Notes under the pieces: model-generated
Database searches by the model: none
Told to the model about the DNA's origin: nothing
Seen by the model: only the letters and a program-made list of their open reading frames with translations
NCBI GenBank assembly: GCA_021186555.1
Contig: JAJKFL010000237.1
Location: 42,082,483 to 42,146,482 of the forward strand
Length of the DNA: 64,000 bases
Source: Reticulitermes speratus
Lineage: Eukaryota > Arthropoda > Insecta > Blattodea > Rhinotermitidae
Direction: 5' to 3'
Program-made: the position numbers and the translations under genes
In this document: in pieces, positions 1 to 11,504 of the stretch
How positions within the stretch are numbered: the stretch's first letter is position 1
How the letters are laid out: every line of letters begins with the position of its first letter

Positions 1-1060
1 TAGTGCAGTAGTACCTGTGTGTGGGTCATTGTACCATCTTGTCACGTGCAATAGTACCTGTGTGGGGTCATTGTACCATCTTGTCACGTGCAATAGTACC
101 TGTGTGTGGGTTATTGTACCATCTTGTCACGTGCAATAGTACCTGTGTGTGGGTCATTGTACCATCTTGTCACGTGCAATAGTACCTGTGTGTGGGTCAT
201 TGTACCATCTTGTCACGTGCAATAGTACCTGTGTGTGGGTCATTGTACCATCTTGTCACGTGCAATAGTACCTGGTTGTGGGTCATTGTACCATCTTGTC
301 ACGTGCAATAATACTGGTGTATGGGTCATTGTACCATCTTGTCACGTGCAATAGTAGTGGTGTATGGGTCATTGTACCATCTTGTCACGTGCAATAGTAG
401 TGGTGTATGGGTCATTGTACCATCTTGTCACGTGCAATAGTACCTGTGTGTGGGTCATTGTACCATCTTGTCGCGTGCAATAGTAGTGGTGTATGGGTCA
501 TTGTACCATCTTGTCACGTGCAATAGTAGTGGTGTATGGGTCATTGTACCATCTTGTCACGTGCAATAGTAGTGGTGTATGGGTCATTGTACCATCTTGT
601 CACGTGAAATAGTACCGGTGTGTGGGTCATTGTACCATCTTGTCACGTGCAATAGTAGTGGTGTATGGGTCATTGTACCATCTTGTCACGTGCAATAGTA
701 GTTGTGTATGGGTCATTGTACCATCTTGTCACGTGCAATAGTACCGGCGTGTGGGTCATTTTACCATCTTGTCACGTGCAATAATACCGGTGTGTGGGTC
801 ATTGTACCATCTTGTCACGTGAAATAGTACCGGTGTGTGGGTCATTGTACCATCTTGTCATGTGCAATAGTAGTGGTGTATGGGTCATTGTACCATCTTG
901 TCACGTGCAATAGTAGTGGTGTATGGGTCATTGTACCATCTTGTCACGTGCAATAGTACCGGCGTGTGGGTCATTGTACCATCTTATCACGTGCAATAGT
1001 ACCGGTGTGTGGGTCATTGTACCATCTTGTCACGTGCACGTACCATCTTGTGGCACATGA
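1..1060. repeat. 43-bp tandem array, about 24 copies
   Basis: A unit of about 43 bp repeats from the first base and breaks down near 1040-1060. Each unit carries TGTACCATCTTGTCACGTGC followed by a variable part (TAGTACCTGTGTG or TAGTAGTGGTGTA), so at least two unit variants are mixed. Most units hold the palindrome CACGTG. The array begins outside the window, so its true length is unknown. No coding role is apparent. Confidence 0.95.
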
Positions 1061-1390
1061 CGCCTTACAGTTTGGTATATTGACATCTTTGAAGTTGCTG
1101 TATCTCCTGAACATAATATTGTTATGCCACAATTGTTGCTCCATTTTAGAGCTTGTACCCTTTCACTTTACGACCATTTAACATTATGTATTTTCTTTAA
1201 AATCACCCTGTATATACCAAAGTACACGGCGTCACATTCGACAGGACTATACAGATTTATAGCCTGCTGTTTTGTGTGCTGAGTCTTGGCTTTGTGCCAC
1301 AACAAAATCGTGCAGAAATCAAACACACAAATTGGTTTCTAAAATGAAGCAAAACTTTTCCTTCTGTCCTGCACCCAGTCGTGCCAACTG
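1061..1390. other. Spacer without recognisable gene
   Basis: About 330 bp of single-copy-looking sequence between two arrays. It contains CACCCTGTATA near 1206, which resembles the end of TACAGGGTG-type DNA transposons seen elsewhere in the window. No convincing reading frame is present. Confidence 0.5.
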
Positions 1391-2878
1391 TATCATATAA
1401 CCAGACGTTACTGTATCATATAACCAGACGTTACTGTACCATATAACCAGACGTTACTGTATCATATAACCAGACGTTACTGTACCATATAACCAGACGT
1501 TACTGTATCATATAACCAGACGTTACTGTATCATATAACCAGACGTTACTGTATCATATAACCAGACGTTACTGTATCATATAATCAGACGTTACTGTAT
1601 CATATAACCAGACGTTACTGCATCATATAACCAGACGTTACTGTATCATATAACCAGACGTTACTGTATCATATAACCAGACGTTACTGTATCATATAAC
1701 CAGACGTTACTGTATCATATAATCAGACGTTACTGTATCATATAACCAGACGTTACTGTATCATATAACCAGACGTTACTGTATCATATAACCAGACGTT
1801 ACTGTACCATATAACCAGACGTTACTGTACCATATAACCAGACGTTACTGTATCATATAACCAGACGTTACTGTATCATATAACCAGACGTTACTGTATC
1901 ATATAACCAGACGTTACTGTATCATATAACCAGAGGTTACTGTATCATATAACCAGACGTTATTGTACCATATAACCAGACGTTACTGTACCATATAACC
2001 AGACGTTACTGTATCATATAACCAGACGTTACTGTATCATATAACCAGACGTTACTGTATCATATAACCAGACGTTACTGTATCATATAACCAGACGTTA
2101 CTGTATCATATAACCAGACGTTACTGTAATATATAACCAGACGTTACTGTATCATATAACCAGACGTTACTGTATCATATAACCAGACGTTACTGTATCA
2201 TATAACCAGACGTTACTGTATCATATAACCAGACGTTACTGTATCATATAACCAGACGTTACTGTATCATATAACCAGACGTTACTGTATCATATAACCA
2301 GACGTTACTGTATCATATAACCAGACGTTACTGTATCATATAACCAGACGTTACTGTATCATATAACCAGACGTTACTGTATCATATAACCAGACGTTAC
2401 TGTATCATATAACCAGACGTTACTGTATCATATAACCAGACGTTACTGTATCATATAACCAGACGTTACTGTATCATATAACAGACGTTACTGTATCATA
2501 TAACAGACGTTACTGTTCATATAACCGACGTTACTGTATCATATAACCAGACGTTACTGTATCATATAACCAGACGTCGTTTACATGAGTACTGCATATA
2601 ACCAGACGTTACTGTATCATATAACCAGACGTTACTGTATCATATAACCAGACGTTACTGTATCATATAACCAGACGTTACTGTATCATATAACCAGACG
2701 TTACTGTATCATATAACCAGACGTTACTGTACCATATAACCAGACGTTACTGTATCATATACGACGTTCTAACAATACAGCGTTACTGTATCATATAACC
2801 AGACGTTACTGTATCATATAACCAGACGTTACTGTATCATATAACCAGACGTTACTGTTTCATATAACCAGACGTTAC
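1391..2878. repeat. 23-bp tandem array, about 64 copies
   Basis: The unit is TATCATATAACCAGACG plus TTACTG (23 bp). Most copies are identical. A minority carry ACCATATA or AATCAGA variants. Around 2480-2600 and 2758-2790 the phase is broken by small deletions and scrambled bases, after which the perfect unit resumes. The unit length is not a multiple of three and no coding is suggested. Confidence 0.95.
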
Positions 2879-3181
2879 ATCCGTCATCAGTTCTACACGA
2901 ACACCCAGAAAGTGTCCACAAAACTCCAGTAAATAGAGGTTTGTTTTAATGAAAATTCCTCTCAGCAGACTGTGGAATTTTAGGCTTTCATTTAGTTATG
3001 TCTCTGTGTTTGTCCATCCTCATGTCCGTGTCCAGTAGTGACAGTAAAACCACACGCAGGGCCGACCTCTGTGTTTCAAGGTGCTGACATCTGCTGGCGT
3101 ACCGAACAAGCGTATTAAATGTATTGTAGCGTGTAGCCCTAAGTGTTTGTTTAGTCAATAGGTTCTGGGAAGAGTTTAAGT

Positions 3182-3476
3182 TGTAGCGGTAGCGCAGTTG
3201 GTTGAGACACTGCTTTACAGGCCTGTAGGACGCGGGTTCAATCCCCGATGGAGTCATTGGAATAATCCTTTCGGTCGCACTATGGCCCTAGGGTCGACTC
3301 AGCCTCTAACAGAAATGAGTATCAGGAATATCTCATGGGGGGGGGGGGGGGGGGGTAAAGGTGGCCGGTGCGTAGGGCTGACAACCTTACCACCTTTATG
3401 TGCCGATTGTCTATAAATCTGGTAGTCTGAACCTCCTGGAGCCCTAAGGGCCTGTCCAGGCCTGTAATGGGGTTGC
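3182..3476 (+). mobile_element. tRNA-derived SINE (family A)
   Basis: The head has an A-box-like TAGCGCAGTTGGTTGAGAC and a B-box-like GGGTTCAATCCCC about 40 bp downstream, the arrangement of a pol III internal promoter. The body runs through a 17-base-class G run (about 3338-3354) and ends near CCTGTAATGGGGTTGC. The following 18-bp array starts exactly at its 3' end. No target-site duplication is visible, perhaps because the array replaced the 3' flank. Confidence 0.7.
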
Positions 3477-4336
3477 TTTACATGTACATATAGCTTTACA
3501 TTTACATATAGCTTTACATTTACTTATAGCTTTACATTTACATATAGCTTTACATTTACATATAGCTTTACATTTACATATAGCTTTACATTTACATATA
3601 GCTTTACATTTACATTAGCTTTACATTTACATGTAGCTTTACATTTACATATAGCTTTACATTTACATGTAGCTTTACATTTACATTTAGCTTTACATTT
3701 ACATTAGCTTTACATTTACATGTAGCTTTACATTTACATGTAGCTTTACATTTACATGTAGCTTTACATTTACATATAGCTTTACATTTACATATAGCTT
3801 TACATTTACATGTAGCTTTACATTTACATATAGCTTTGCATTTACATATAGCTTTGCATTTACATATAGCTTTGCATTTACATATAGCTTTACATTTACA
3901 TATAGCTTTACATTTACATATAGCTTTACATTTACATATAGCTTTGCATTTAATATAGCTTTACATTTACATATAGCTTTACATTTACATTTAGCTTTAC
4001 ATTTACATGTAGCTTTACATTTACATGTAGCTTTACATTTACATGTAGCTTTACATTTACATATAGCTTTACATTTACATATAGCTTTACATTTACATGT
4101 AGCTTTACATTTACATGTAGCTTTACATTTACATATAGCTTTACATTTACATATAGCTTTGCATTTACATATAGCTTTACATTTACATATAGCTTTACAT
4201 TTACATATAGCTTTACATTTACATATAGCTTTACATTTACATATAGCTTTACCTTTACATATAGCTTTACATTTACATATAGCTTTACCTTTACATATAG
4301 CTTTACATTTACATATAGCTTTACCTTTACTTTTAC
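3477..4336. repeat. 18-bp tandem array, about 48 copies
   Basis: The unit is TAGCTTTACATTTACATA. Variants have ATGTAGC, ATTTAGC, TTTGCAT or TTTACCT. Because 18 is a multiple of three and the unit lacks stops in some frames, frames on both strands stay open (for example 3699-4400 minus, 4159-4353 plus). I treat those as by-products. The array abuts the 3' end of the SINE at 3182-3476 and closes with TTTACCTTTACTTTTACC, like the TTTACC tails of other SINEs here. Confidence 0.95.
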
Positions 4337-4890
4337 CACTGCTCTTTAAATAGTTAATACAATGCATTAACTGCAGCAGTAAGCTGTCTGTCGCACGCAC
4401 ATTCTAAGTAATTCCGGTCTCTGTGTGTAGCGTTTCGCTCGCATAGACAGTGCTGCTCCTTGTCAAACACAATTTAGTTACCGTGTACTGCTTGCGATAC
4501 GAAGAGAGAGGAGATTGAAAGTTCATGGGAAAATTGGAAAACTGAGTTTGAAGGCTGTTTAGCTAAGTCTCTTGTTTTTCTGCTTCTGCCAATGAACAGA
4601 CTATCACAGCCGCCAGCCAGTGTCGCTCTGTTACGCTGTGACGGTGTTGTCGTGTTCCTGAAAGCTGCTTACGTGTACCTAAGGGCTAGCTTTGAGAGTG
4701 TTTTGTGTTCAACTTGTGGAGACAAACACTGCTGTACTTAATACATGTATATATATATATATATATTATAATGCAGATTGTGTAAAATACGTGAATGGAG
4801 CAGGAGTGCACAAATTCCGAGGGCCAGATCGCGCAGGCGACTAAATTTTGTACAATGGCTATGTCACCCGTATGGCGCCTACAATTTTGA
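4337..4890. other. Spacer with a short TA microsatellite
   Basis: About 550 bp without a supportable gene. A (TA)n run lies at about 4747-4768. Short frames here show no recognisable domain. Confidence 0.5.
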
Positions 4891-5178
4891 GGCAACTCCG
4901 ATAGCTCAGCCGGTATATCGACTCGCTACAAGCTGGACGGTCTGGGGATCGAATCCCGGTGGAGGCGAGCTTTTCAGCACACGTCCATACCGGCCCTGGG
5001 GCCTACCCAGCCTCCTGCACAATGGGTACCGAGTCATTCCCGGGGGTAAAGCGGCCGGGGCGTGGAGTTGACCACCCACCCCCGTCTAGTGCCGAGGTTA
5101 AAGAAAGAGTAGAGTTATACCTTTACTCCCTCTCTGGGCCTTCATGGACTGTTATAGGGTGACCTTTACCTTTACCTA
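4891..5178 (+). mobile_element. tRNA-derived SINE (family B), full length
   Basis: The head reads CGATAGCTCAGCCGGTATA (A box) and GGGGATCGAATCCCGGTGG (B box). The body contains the GGGTAAAGCGGCCGGGGCGTGG block, and the element ends in a TTTACC repeat tail. It aligns along its length with 56433-56718 (plus) and with the reverse complement of 15166-15448. Three near-full copies in 64 kb show this family was active. No clean target duplication is seen around this copy. Confidence 0.85.
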
Positions 5179-5342
5179 GATTTTTGGAAAATTTGTCGGC
5201 CCCTGATATAGGAAGAAGCTAAACGTCTCTCTGTCTGAGCAAACCATAATTTGTACTTTCCACAAAATGTTATTGCGATTAACATATAGCCATTTAGAAG
5301 ACATTATGTTAAGAGTAGCCTAACTCAGTGTGAACTTAACTT

Positions 5343-5490
5343 GCTGCGCCATGGCTCAGGCGGTTAGTTGTGGGTTTCTGTGCCCGGAGACCGGGGTTCG
5401 ACCCCAGGCCTGTCCATATGAGATCAGTGGTGGTAATGTCATTATCGTTCCACCAATGTTCCAGACTCATTAATCCATCATTTACACTGT
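5343..5490 (+). mobile_element. tRNA-derived SINE (family C), divergent partial copy
   Basis: The head CGCCATGGCTCAGGCGGTTAG and the B box GGGGTTCGACCCCAGG match the heads of the family C copies at 34868 and 42731. The shared CCATATGAGAT / GTGGTGG region follows, and then similarity fades. This copy is older or belongs to a subfamily with a different body and has no poly(A). Confidence 0.65.
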
Positions 5491-5946
5491 TCTAGACGTT
5501 TGACAGCGCCGATCAGTGACAGACAGACAGACGTATACTTCCCTGAGTCACAACGTGACTACTGCGTGCAGCGTGTTCCGGTTTCACGTTCTGACACTCT
5601 GTAGTTTATGCTTGCGAGTTAAATGGGAGAGGAGCTCGGAGATAGAAAGAGTTTTGAGCATTGTAAGTTATGTCGTCCGTCCTGTGGCAGGCGGTCGTTT
5701 CGTAAAAGAAACCAATATTAAGGACTGACTATCTGCAGAGCGCAGCCTCTGTGGTGCCGAGATTTACGGCGAGGTTAGTTCATATAGCAGTCCGCGCTGA
5801 GCAGTTTCCGTTACTCCGATCGCTGTATAGAGGCATGTTGGGGCAAGTGATGGCTATTTGGTGCAGCGTCTTGTGTCCCGCAGGAAGTAAGACAGCTTAG
5901 ATGCACAGTGATTGCTGTATTTATTTCACGATATGACTCCGTATAT
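5491..5946. other. Spacer without recognisable gene
   Basis: About 450 bp between a SINE and the 77-bp array. Small frames are present but none has a recognisable domain. Confidence 0.45.
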
Positions 5947-7493
5947 GCCGATCCCAGTGGCCGCGCGGTCTAAGGCGTCGGTCTGCGGCCGCTCGCTTAC
6001 TGGGATTGTGGGTTCGAATCCTTGCCGATCCCAGTGGCCGCGCGGTCTAAGGCGTCGGTCTGCGGCCGCTCGCTTACTGGGATTGTGGGTTCGAATCCTT
6101 GCCGATCGCAGTGGCCGCGCGGTCTAAGGCGTCGGTCTGCGGCCGCTCGCTTACTGGGATTGTGGGTTCGAATCCTTGCCGATCGCAGTGGCCGCGCGGT
6201 CTAAGGCGTCGGTCTGCGGCCGCTCGCTTACTGGGATTGTGGGTTCGAATCCTTGCCGATCCCCGTGGCCGCGCGGTCTAAGGCGTCGGTCTGCGGCCGC
6301 TCGCTTACTGGGATTGTGGGTTCGAATCCTTGCCGATCCAGTGGCCGCGCGGTCTAAGACGTGGGTCTGCGGCCGCTCGCTTACTGGGATTGTGGGTTCG
6401 AATCCTTGCCGATCCCAGTGGCCGCGCGGTCTAAGGCGTCGGTCTGCGGCCGCTCGCTTACTGGGATTGTGGGTTCGAATCCTTGCCGATCCCAGTGGCC
6501 GCGCGGTCTAAGGCGTGGGTCTGCGGCCGCTCGCTTACTGGGATTGTGGGTTCGAATCCTTGCCGATCCCAGTGGCCGCGCGGTCTAAGGCGTCGGTCTG
6601 CGGCCGCTCGCTTACTGGGATTGTGGGTTCGAATCCTTGCCGATCCCAGTGGCCGCGTGGTCTAAGGCGTGGGTCTGCGGCCGCTCGCTTACTGGGATTG
6701 TGGGTTCGAATTCTTGCCGATCCCAGTGGCCGCGCGGTCTAAGGCGTCGGTCTGCGGCCGCTCGCTTACTGGGATTGTGGGTTCGAATCCTTGCCGATCC
6801 CAGTGGCCGCGTGGTCTAAGGCGTGGGTCTGCGGCCGCTCGCTTACTGGGATTGTGGGTTCGAATTCTTGCCGATCCCAGTGGCCGCGCGGTCTAAGGCG
6901 TGGGTCTGCGGCCGCTCGCTTACTGGGATTGTGGGTTCGAATCCTTGCCGATCCCAGTGGCCGCGCGGTCTAAGGCGTCGGTCTGCGGCCGCTCGCTTAC
7001 TGGGATTGTGGGTTCGAATCCTTGCCGATCCCAGTGGCCGCGCGGTCTAAGGCGTGGGTCTGCGGCCGCTCGCTTACTGGGATTGTGGGTTCGAATCCTT
7101 GCCGATCCCAGTGGCCGCGCGGTCTAAGGCGTCGGTCTGCGGCCGCTCGCTTACTGGGATTGTGGGTTCGAATCCTTGCCGATCCCAGTGGCCGCGCGGT
7201 CTAAGGCGTGGGTCTGCGGCCGCTCGCTTACTGGGATTGTGGGTTCGAATCCTTGCCGATCCCAGTGGCCGCGCGGTCTAAGGCGTCGGTCTGCGGCCGC
7301 TCGCTTACTGGGATTGTGGGTTCGAATCCTTGCCGATCCCAGTGGCCGCGCGGTCTAAGGCGTGGGTCTGCGGCCGCTCGCTTACTGGGATTGTGGGTTC
7401 GAATCCTTGCCGATCCCAGTGGCCGCGCTGTCTAAGGCGTGGGTCTGCGGCCGCTCGCTTACTGGGATTGTGGGTTCGAATCCCACCGGGGGC
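5947..7493 (+). repeat. 77-bp tandem array of SINE tRNA-like heads, about 20 copies
   Basis: Each unit runs GCCGATCCCAGTGGCCGCGC, then GGTCTAAGGCGTCGG, TCTGCGGCCGCTCGC and GGGTTCGAATCC. It therefore holds both an A-box-like and a B-box-like element of a pol III promoter. It equals the head of the family D SINEs at 13696 and 18683. The D-arm resembles class II (Leu/Ser-like) tRNA. In array units the T stem is broken because GTGGG is followed by CCTTG. Only the last unit (7480-7493) has GTGGG TTCGAAT CCCAC, a perfect T arm, and it leads into SINE body sequence. These are therefore not functional tRNA genes. GCGTCGG and GCGTGGG units alternate over much of the array, giving a 154-bp dimer. Confidence 0.9.
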
Positions 7494-7810
7494 ATGGATG
7501 TTTGTGTTGTGTTTGTTGTAAGGACGGTAGCATGGAACGTAAAGTGACATGAAGGACGAAAGGATTTAAACAGTACAAAAATGGATCAAAGGGGAAAAAC
7601 CCCGGACAGGCAAAAAAATAAATCCCAGCAGGGGGCATGGATGTTTGTCTCTTTTGAGTGTGTGTTGTCAGGTAGAGGTCTCTGCGACGGGCTGATCACT
7701 CGTCGAGAGGAGTCCCGCTGTGTATCTAAAAAGTGTGATAGTGAAGCCTCGAAAAAATGAGGAGGCCTAGGCCCCCAAGGGGCTGTCGTTGCCATTGGGA
7801 AAAAAAAGAC
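7494..7810 (+). mobile_element. Family D SINE body pieces downstream of the head array
   Basis: Right after the last head unit comes GGGGGCATGGATGTTTGTG, the start of the family D body, which then loses similarity. At 7622 the GGGGGCATGGATGTTTGTCTC start recurs and runs through the whole body, including GTCAGGTAGAGGTCTCTGCG and GGGCTGATCACTCGTCG, to an A-rich end near 7810. The arrangement suggests two overlapping or rearranged copies. Confidence 0.75.
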
Positions 7811-7949
7811 TCCATATATTCTGGTACAGTTTTATCAAAATGTAGAAAGTGGAGACAGTAGGTCACTCCGAAACGCTGGTAATTTTTTTTACTAAATATA
7901 CTTCGTCACATCCCACAAGAGAGTAATGTTGTCACCGCTGTGATAAGCT

Positions 7950-8110
7950 GAAGTCTATAGCACAGTCCGTCTTAAGAAACTGATAGTTTCTAAGCAACTC
8001 AATAAATTTCCATCCATTAACAATCCCGAAGGTTCATTTCCGTGTTCAGAAGAGCCTGTCACTGGTGAGTATCCAGAGCCAGATGAATCCAAGCTGCACT
8101 GACGCGGTAT
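7950..8110 (-). mobile_element. Decayed LINE 3' end (family X 3'UTR)
   Basis: The stretch AGCACAGTCCGTCTTAAGAA ... CCCGAAGGTTCATT matches, in the same orientation, 11567-11720 and 49641-49770, and in reverse 49050-49140 and 57313-57440. In the forward copies it follows a decayed reverse-transcriptase C-terminus, so it is probably the LINE 3' region. Confidence 0.55.
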
Positions 8111-8111
8111 A

Positions 8112-8300
8112 AAGTTACCCCTTCACACGCCATGAAGGCATGTTCGGGTTGGAGGTTTAACTCCACACATTCATAATCTCAGCACTAGATTGAAGTGAGT
8201 TGTCAGCCGTATTCGCCGGCCATCTTACCTCGAGGTAAAGTGTGGGCCTTAGAGCCGGTTTGGACGTTTTGGAGAAGAGGAATATTACTTGTCTCTGTCA
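8112..8300 (-). mobile_element. Decayed SINE body (family B/E-like)
   Basis: The reverse complement carries blocks resembling the family B and E bodies: a GTAAGATGGCCGGCGAATAC-like version of the GGTAAAGCGGCCGG block, and GAGATTATGAATGTGTGGAG, which matches the AAGAATGTGTGGAG of the copy at 56098. Divergence is high and no head is detectable. Confidence 0.4.
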
Positions 8301-8599
8301 GGAGTCGATCACCCAGTCCTTAGTCTCGTCAGTATATCGTACCGACTGATCTGTCCCGGATTTTATTTTTCCCCCAAACGTAAGTAACTTTCTGCCAGAC
8401 TACACGGTGCCACACCCCAGGAGACAGTAATCGTCAGTTCGAATGTTCATTACCGCTATAACAACAGCCGGCACTGAACCGTAAAGGCGTTATTGTATGA
8501 GGGTATTGTTTGGCAAACTTTCTGACTAACATACATAGCACACGTGACAACTCAATGAGCAGACTCAATAGTTGACACAGTGTCTCTGATTGCCAAGAA

Positions 8600-9200
8600 A
8601 CTTCACAGAAAGTCACATAGTTGATAGAGTGTCTCTAAATTGCCAGGAAAATAAAAACAAACTCGAATAGTTGGTAGAGTTCGTATAAATTACCAAGAAG
8701 CTTCGAACTCTAATAGTTGGCACGGTATCTCTCAATTAACAGGAAGATTTAAATAAACTTGAACAGTTGATAGGGTGTGTGTTAAATTACGTAAATTACC
8801 ACGAAACTTTATAGAAAGTTCACTAGTTGATAGAGTGTCTCTAAATTGTTAGGAAAATAAAAACAAACTCGAATAGTTGGTAGAGTTCGTATAAATTACT
8901 AAAAAACTTCAAACCTAATAGTTAGTACGGTATCTCTCAATTAAGAGGAAGATTTAAATAAACTTGAACAGTTGATAGGGTGTGTGTTAATTATTTAAAT
9001 TACCACGAAACTTTATAGAAACTCACTATTTGATAGAGTGTTTGTAATTTTCCAGCAGACTTAAAAGAATTTGCAGTAGTTGATAGAGTGTCTGTAAATT
9101 ACGAGGAAATGTTAAAATCGAAAAGTTGATAATGTGTTTCTAAAACGTTTCTAAAACTGGAATAGTTGATAGAGTATCTCTAAATTACCAGGACCTGTCC
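8600..9200. repeat. Degenerate tandem repeat with a 60-70 bp motif
   Basis: The phrase AGTTGATAGAGTGTCTCTAAATT recurs in decayed form about ten times, alternating with GAAACTTTATAGAAA and AAAATAAAAACAAACTCGAA. The block near 8610-8790 is repeated about 210 bp later at 8825-9005, so a larger duplication overlies the small unit. It is much older than the other arrays. Confidence 0.7.
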
Positions 9201-9820
9201 TGTCGATGAGACATACTCGTATACACGCAGATCTCTGATTTCTCTACGCAGTTCTGTTTGTCTGCATAACGCATGCGCACTATTCATTATGACACGCCCG
9301 TTACTTCCCTTTGATCTCGTCCGTTGACAACTGAACACACGATGGAGATTGCATTCCCACGTGTTCGAGAGATACACTAAACACTGACTGCTTCATCAGC
9401 AAGTACTGCGCTAAAATAAATGGAATTCAGAATTGTAACCTGTGATCGGACCCTTGAACGCTGTACTGTCTCTTTATGCAGTTATGACCTCCTTTGATCT
9501 GACAGCATATCGCTGTTACAGTGATGCATTCCACATATGGTGCTTGAGCTCTTTACGTCGATGGCACTTGGCAAGCACAGTGGTTACTTGTCATAGCTAA
9601 CCAACTAACCAAATAACCACCTGTATGGAACACAGTACTGGTTGAGATCCTTCAAGTTCTGATCAGTAACTGTCCACGTCACAAGCCTAACGTTCAGTAC
9701 CGTATTCACAACAGTCTTTTACCGGACACATCAGCCAGATAAATCCACTCCACAACCCAATCCTGTTTTTCTAAGACCTGTTTTGAATTTTGTTATTTAA
9801 TAGGTACCACTGGTTGTTTT
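9201..9820. other. Spacer without recognisable gene
   Basis: About 600 bp. A short AACTAACC-type microsatellite lies near 9598-9618, like the tails of LINE ends elsewhere in the window. Nothing else is recognised. Confidence 0.4.
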
Positions 9821-9821
9821 T

Positions 9822-9925
9822 TTTTAGGTGGTAAAGCAGCCGGGGGCGTGAAGCTGGCCACTCACCTTCATCTAGTGATGAGAATAAGAATGAATGGAGT
9901 TACAGATATACTGCCGTTGTTTTTT
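9822..9925 (+). mobile_element. Partial SINE body (family E-like)
   Basis: The piece GGTAAAGCAGCCGGGGGCGT, then GAAGCTGGCCACTCACC and AATGGAGTTACA, follows the family E body order seen at 56260-56350. The head is missing. Confidence 0.5.
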
Positions 9926-10087
9926 TATGGCTTACGCAGGGAGAAAGTAATATTTACTATTATTTGTAATAATATCTTCCCATCTACGCTTACATAAATA
10001 CGCACTGTGAACTCAATTCACATCTGTATATGACGTCACATAAATAATTTTATTTCTGTTTTATTTAACATTGTTAGTACTTCAAAA

Positions 10088-10211
10088 TATAGGGTGTTTC
10101 TTTTATCGTGTCCCCGAGCACGGCAGCTTTATCGGTTATAAAACCTGCATCGGCCGGCACATCCGTTGACAGTTACAGAGCTCAGGGACAAGATAAAAGG
10201 GACACTCTATA
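10088..10211. mobile_element. 124-bp hairpin MITE
   Basis: The left end TATAGGGTGTTTCTTTTATC and the right end GATAAAAGGGACACTCTATA are inverted repeats of about 27 bp with only a few mismatches, bounded by TA. A TA target and a short non-coding interior fit a Tc1/mariner-type MITE. No transposase is encoded. Confidence 0.75.
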
Positions 10212-11500
10212 GATGCTAATAATAGCATGATTATTAACTGATTGGAGAGGGAGTAGAAGGAAGGGGTCGTGGCCTGACTTGTCTGTAGGGATTAGGAAAA
10301 ATGACGGATAAACTTAGGACACGCGATATTGGACAGAGATTTGAACGTGGAAGGTATCGGGTAGGAAGCAGTGGAAACTTCGCTGTTGTTTCCATTTGAC
10401 GTTAATAATATGGGCACTGAAGATGTCATATTTACATCGAAACATCATAACAAAATTTCTGTCACAACATCCTCAACACCCCGCATTGAAGGTGCTAAGG
10501 CAGCTGCTCATTTAGGATTCGACACACTCTATGACACCTTTATTCGCACATTCACGCAATCTCTTACCCCAGCTCTCACTGACACGCATGTACACGTTCA
10601 CACCACACACACTCGCACAAACATAACGCACCACGCAAAAGCGACATGTTGCTTGAGCAGGGGTGAACAAAGTAGAAATTGCGTTACGAAATAATGACCG
10701 TGACGGAGGCTGGCCTGTAACAAAGCACGAAGCATTCGTATATCGCTCTGTTTGTAAAGCGGTACAGATGCGGCTCCTCGCCCCTTTTTGTAGTGATCTA
10801 CCCTTCGGAGCAGCCCCAAATTTATGTTGGACAGAATTCTGTGTTTATGTGCGGCTGTGAGGTGGACAGAAAAAAGGCGGTGTTGGACAGGGCGCATGGA
10901 CGCCGTAAGTGCTCGCTAGTTGGAATGCTGTCCTAAGGGAGCGGATACCAAACATACCAACTAGCTTCCTGACGCGATGTTGGGGGGGGGGGGGGGGGTA
11001 CACGCCCTAGCAGTCCAAGCCAGGGTCCACTCCGTGTCCCTGTTGTTGACATAACGGGGACACGGAACAATTAGTCAGTGGCAGCTGCAGTGGCGTGTAG
11101 TCCCTGAGGACCAGGTGGATTGCAGTGGCGTGCGGACAGCACAGCCAGTGTCAAGTGGGCTACAAGCGCTGATCTAGTTCACGTGGTTTTGTGCGAGTTT
11201 GCAGCGAAACCTGGCAAAATTCAGTCTGATAACTTTGCCGGTGTGAGGATTGTCATGAAATTTAGTGCTGGGAAGTTTTAATCTAATTTATCGACATATT
11301 CCAAGTTTTGTTAAAATCGCGCAGCAGTACTGGACACTTTTACATCAAGACCTGCACAAATTTCTGTAGGCATCTCGAGTGTCTGTCGGAGCGAAACATA
11401 CTTGGAACGAAAGTAGTGAAGAGAAGTCAAACACATTTCACTGTTAGTGCGCTTTTGTTTGTGGACGTCTTACTGTCTATAACGAGGGCAGTGAAGGAAC
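10212..11500. other. Spacer with a 17-base G run
   Basis: No supportable gene. A run of 17 G lies at 10982-10998. The open frame at 10371-10694 is low-complexity towards its end (Thr/His-rich from CACACA sequence) and has no domain I recognise. Confidence 0.45.
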
Positions 11501-11504
11501 TAAC

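Noticed and set aside
5947..7493. Cluster of functional tRNA genes
   Set aside because: The T stem does not pair in array units, no acceptor stem can be formed, the anticodon arm is unclear, and the unit equals a SINE head.
10371..10694. 107-codon plus-strand frame
   Set aside because: The end is low-complexity Thr/His from CACACA sequence. There is no domain and no neighbouring gene context.
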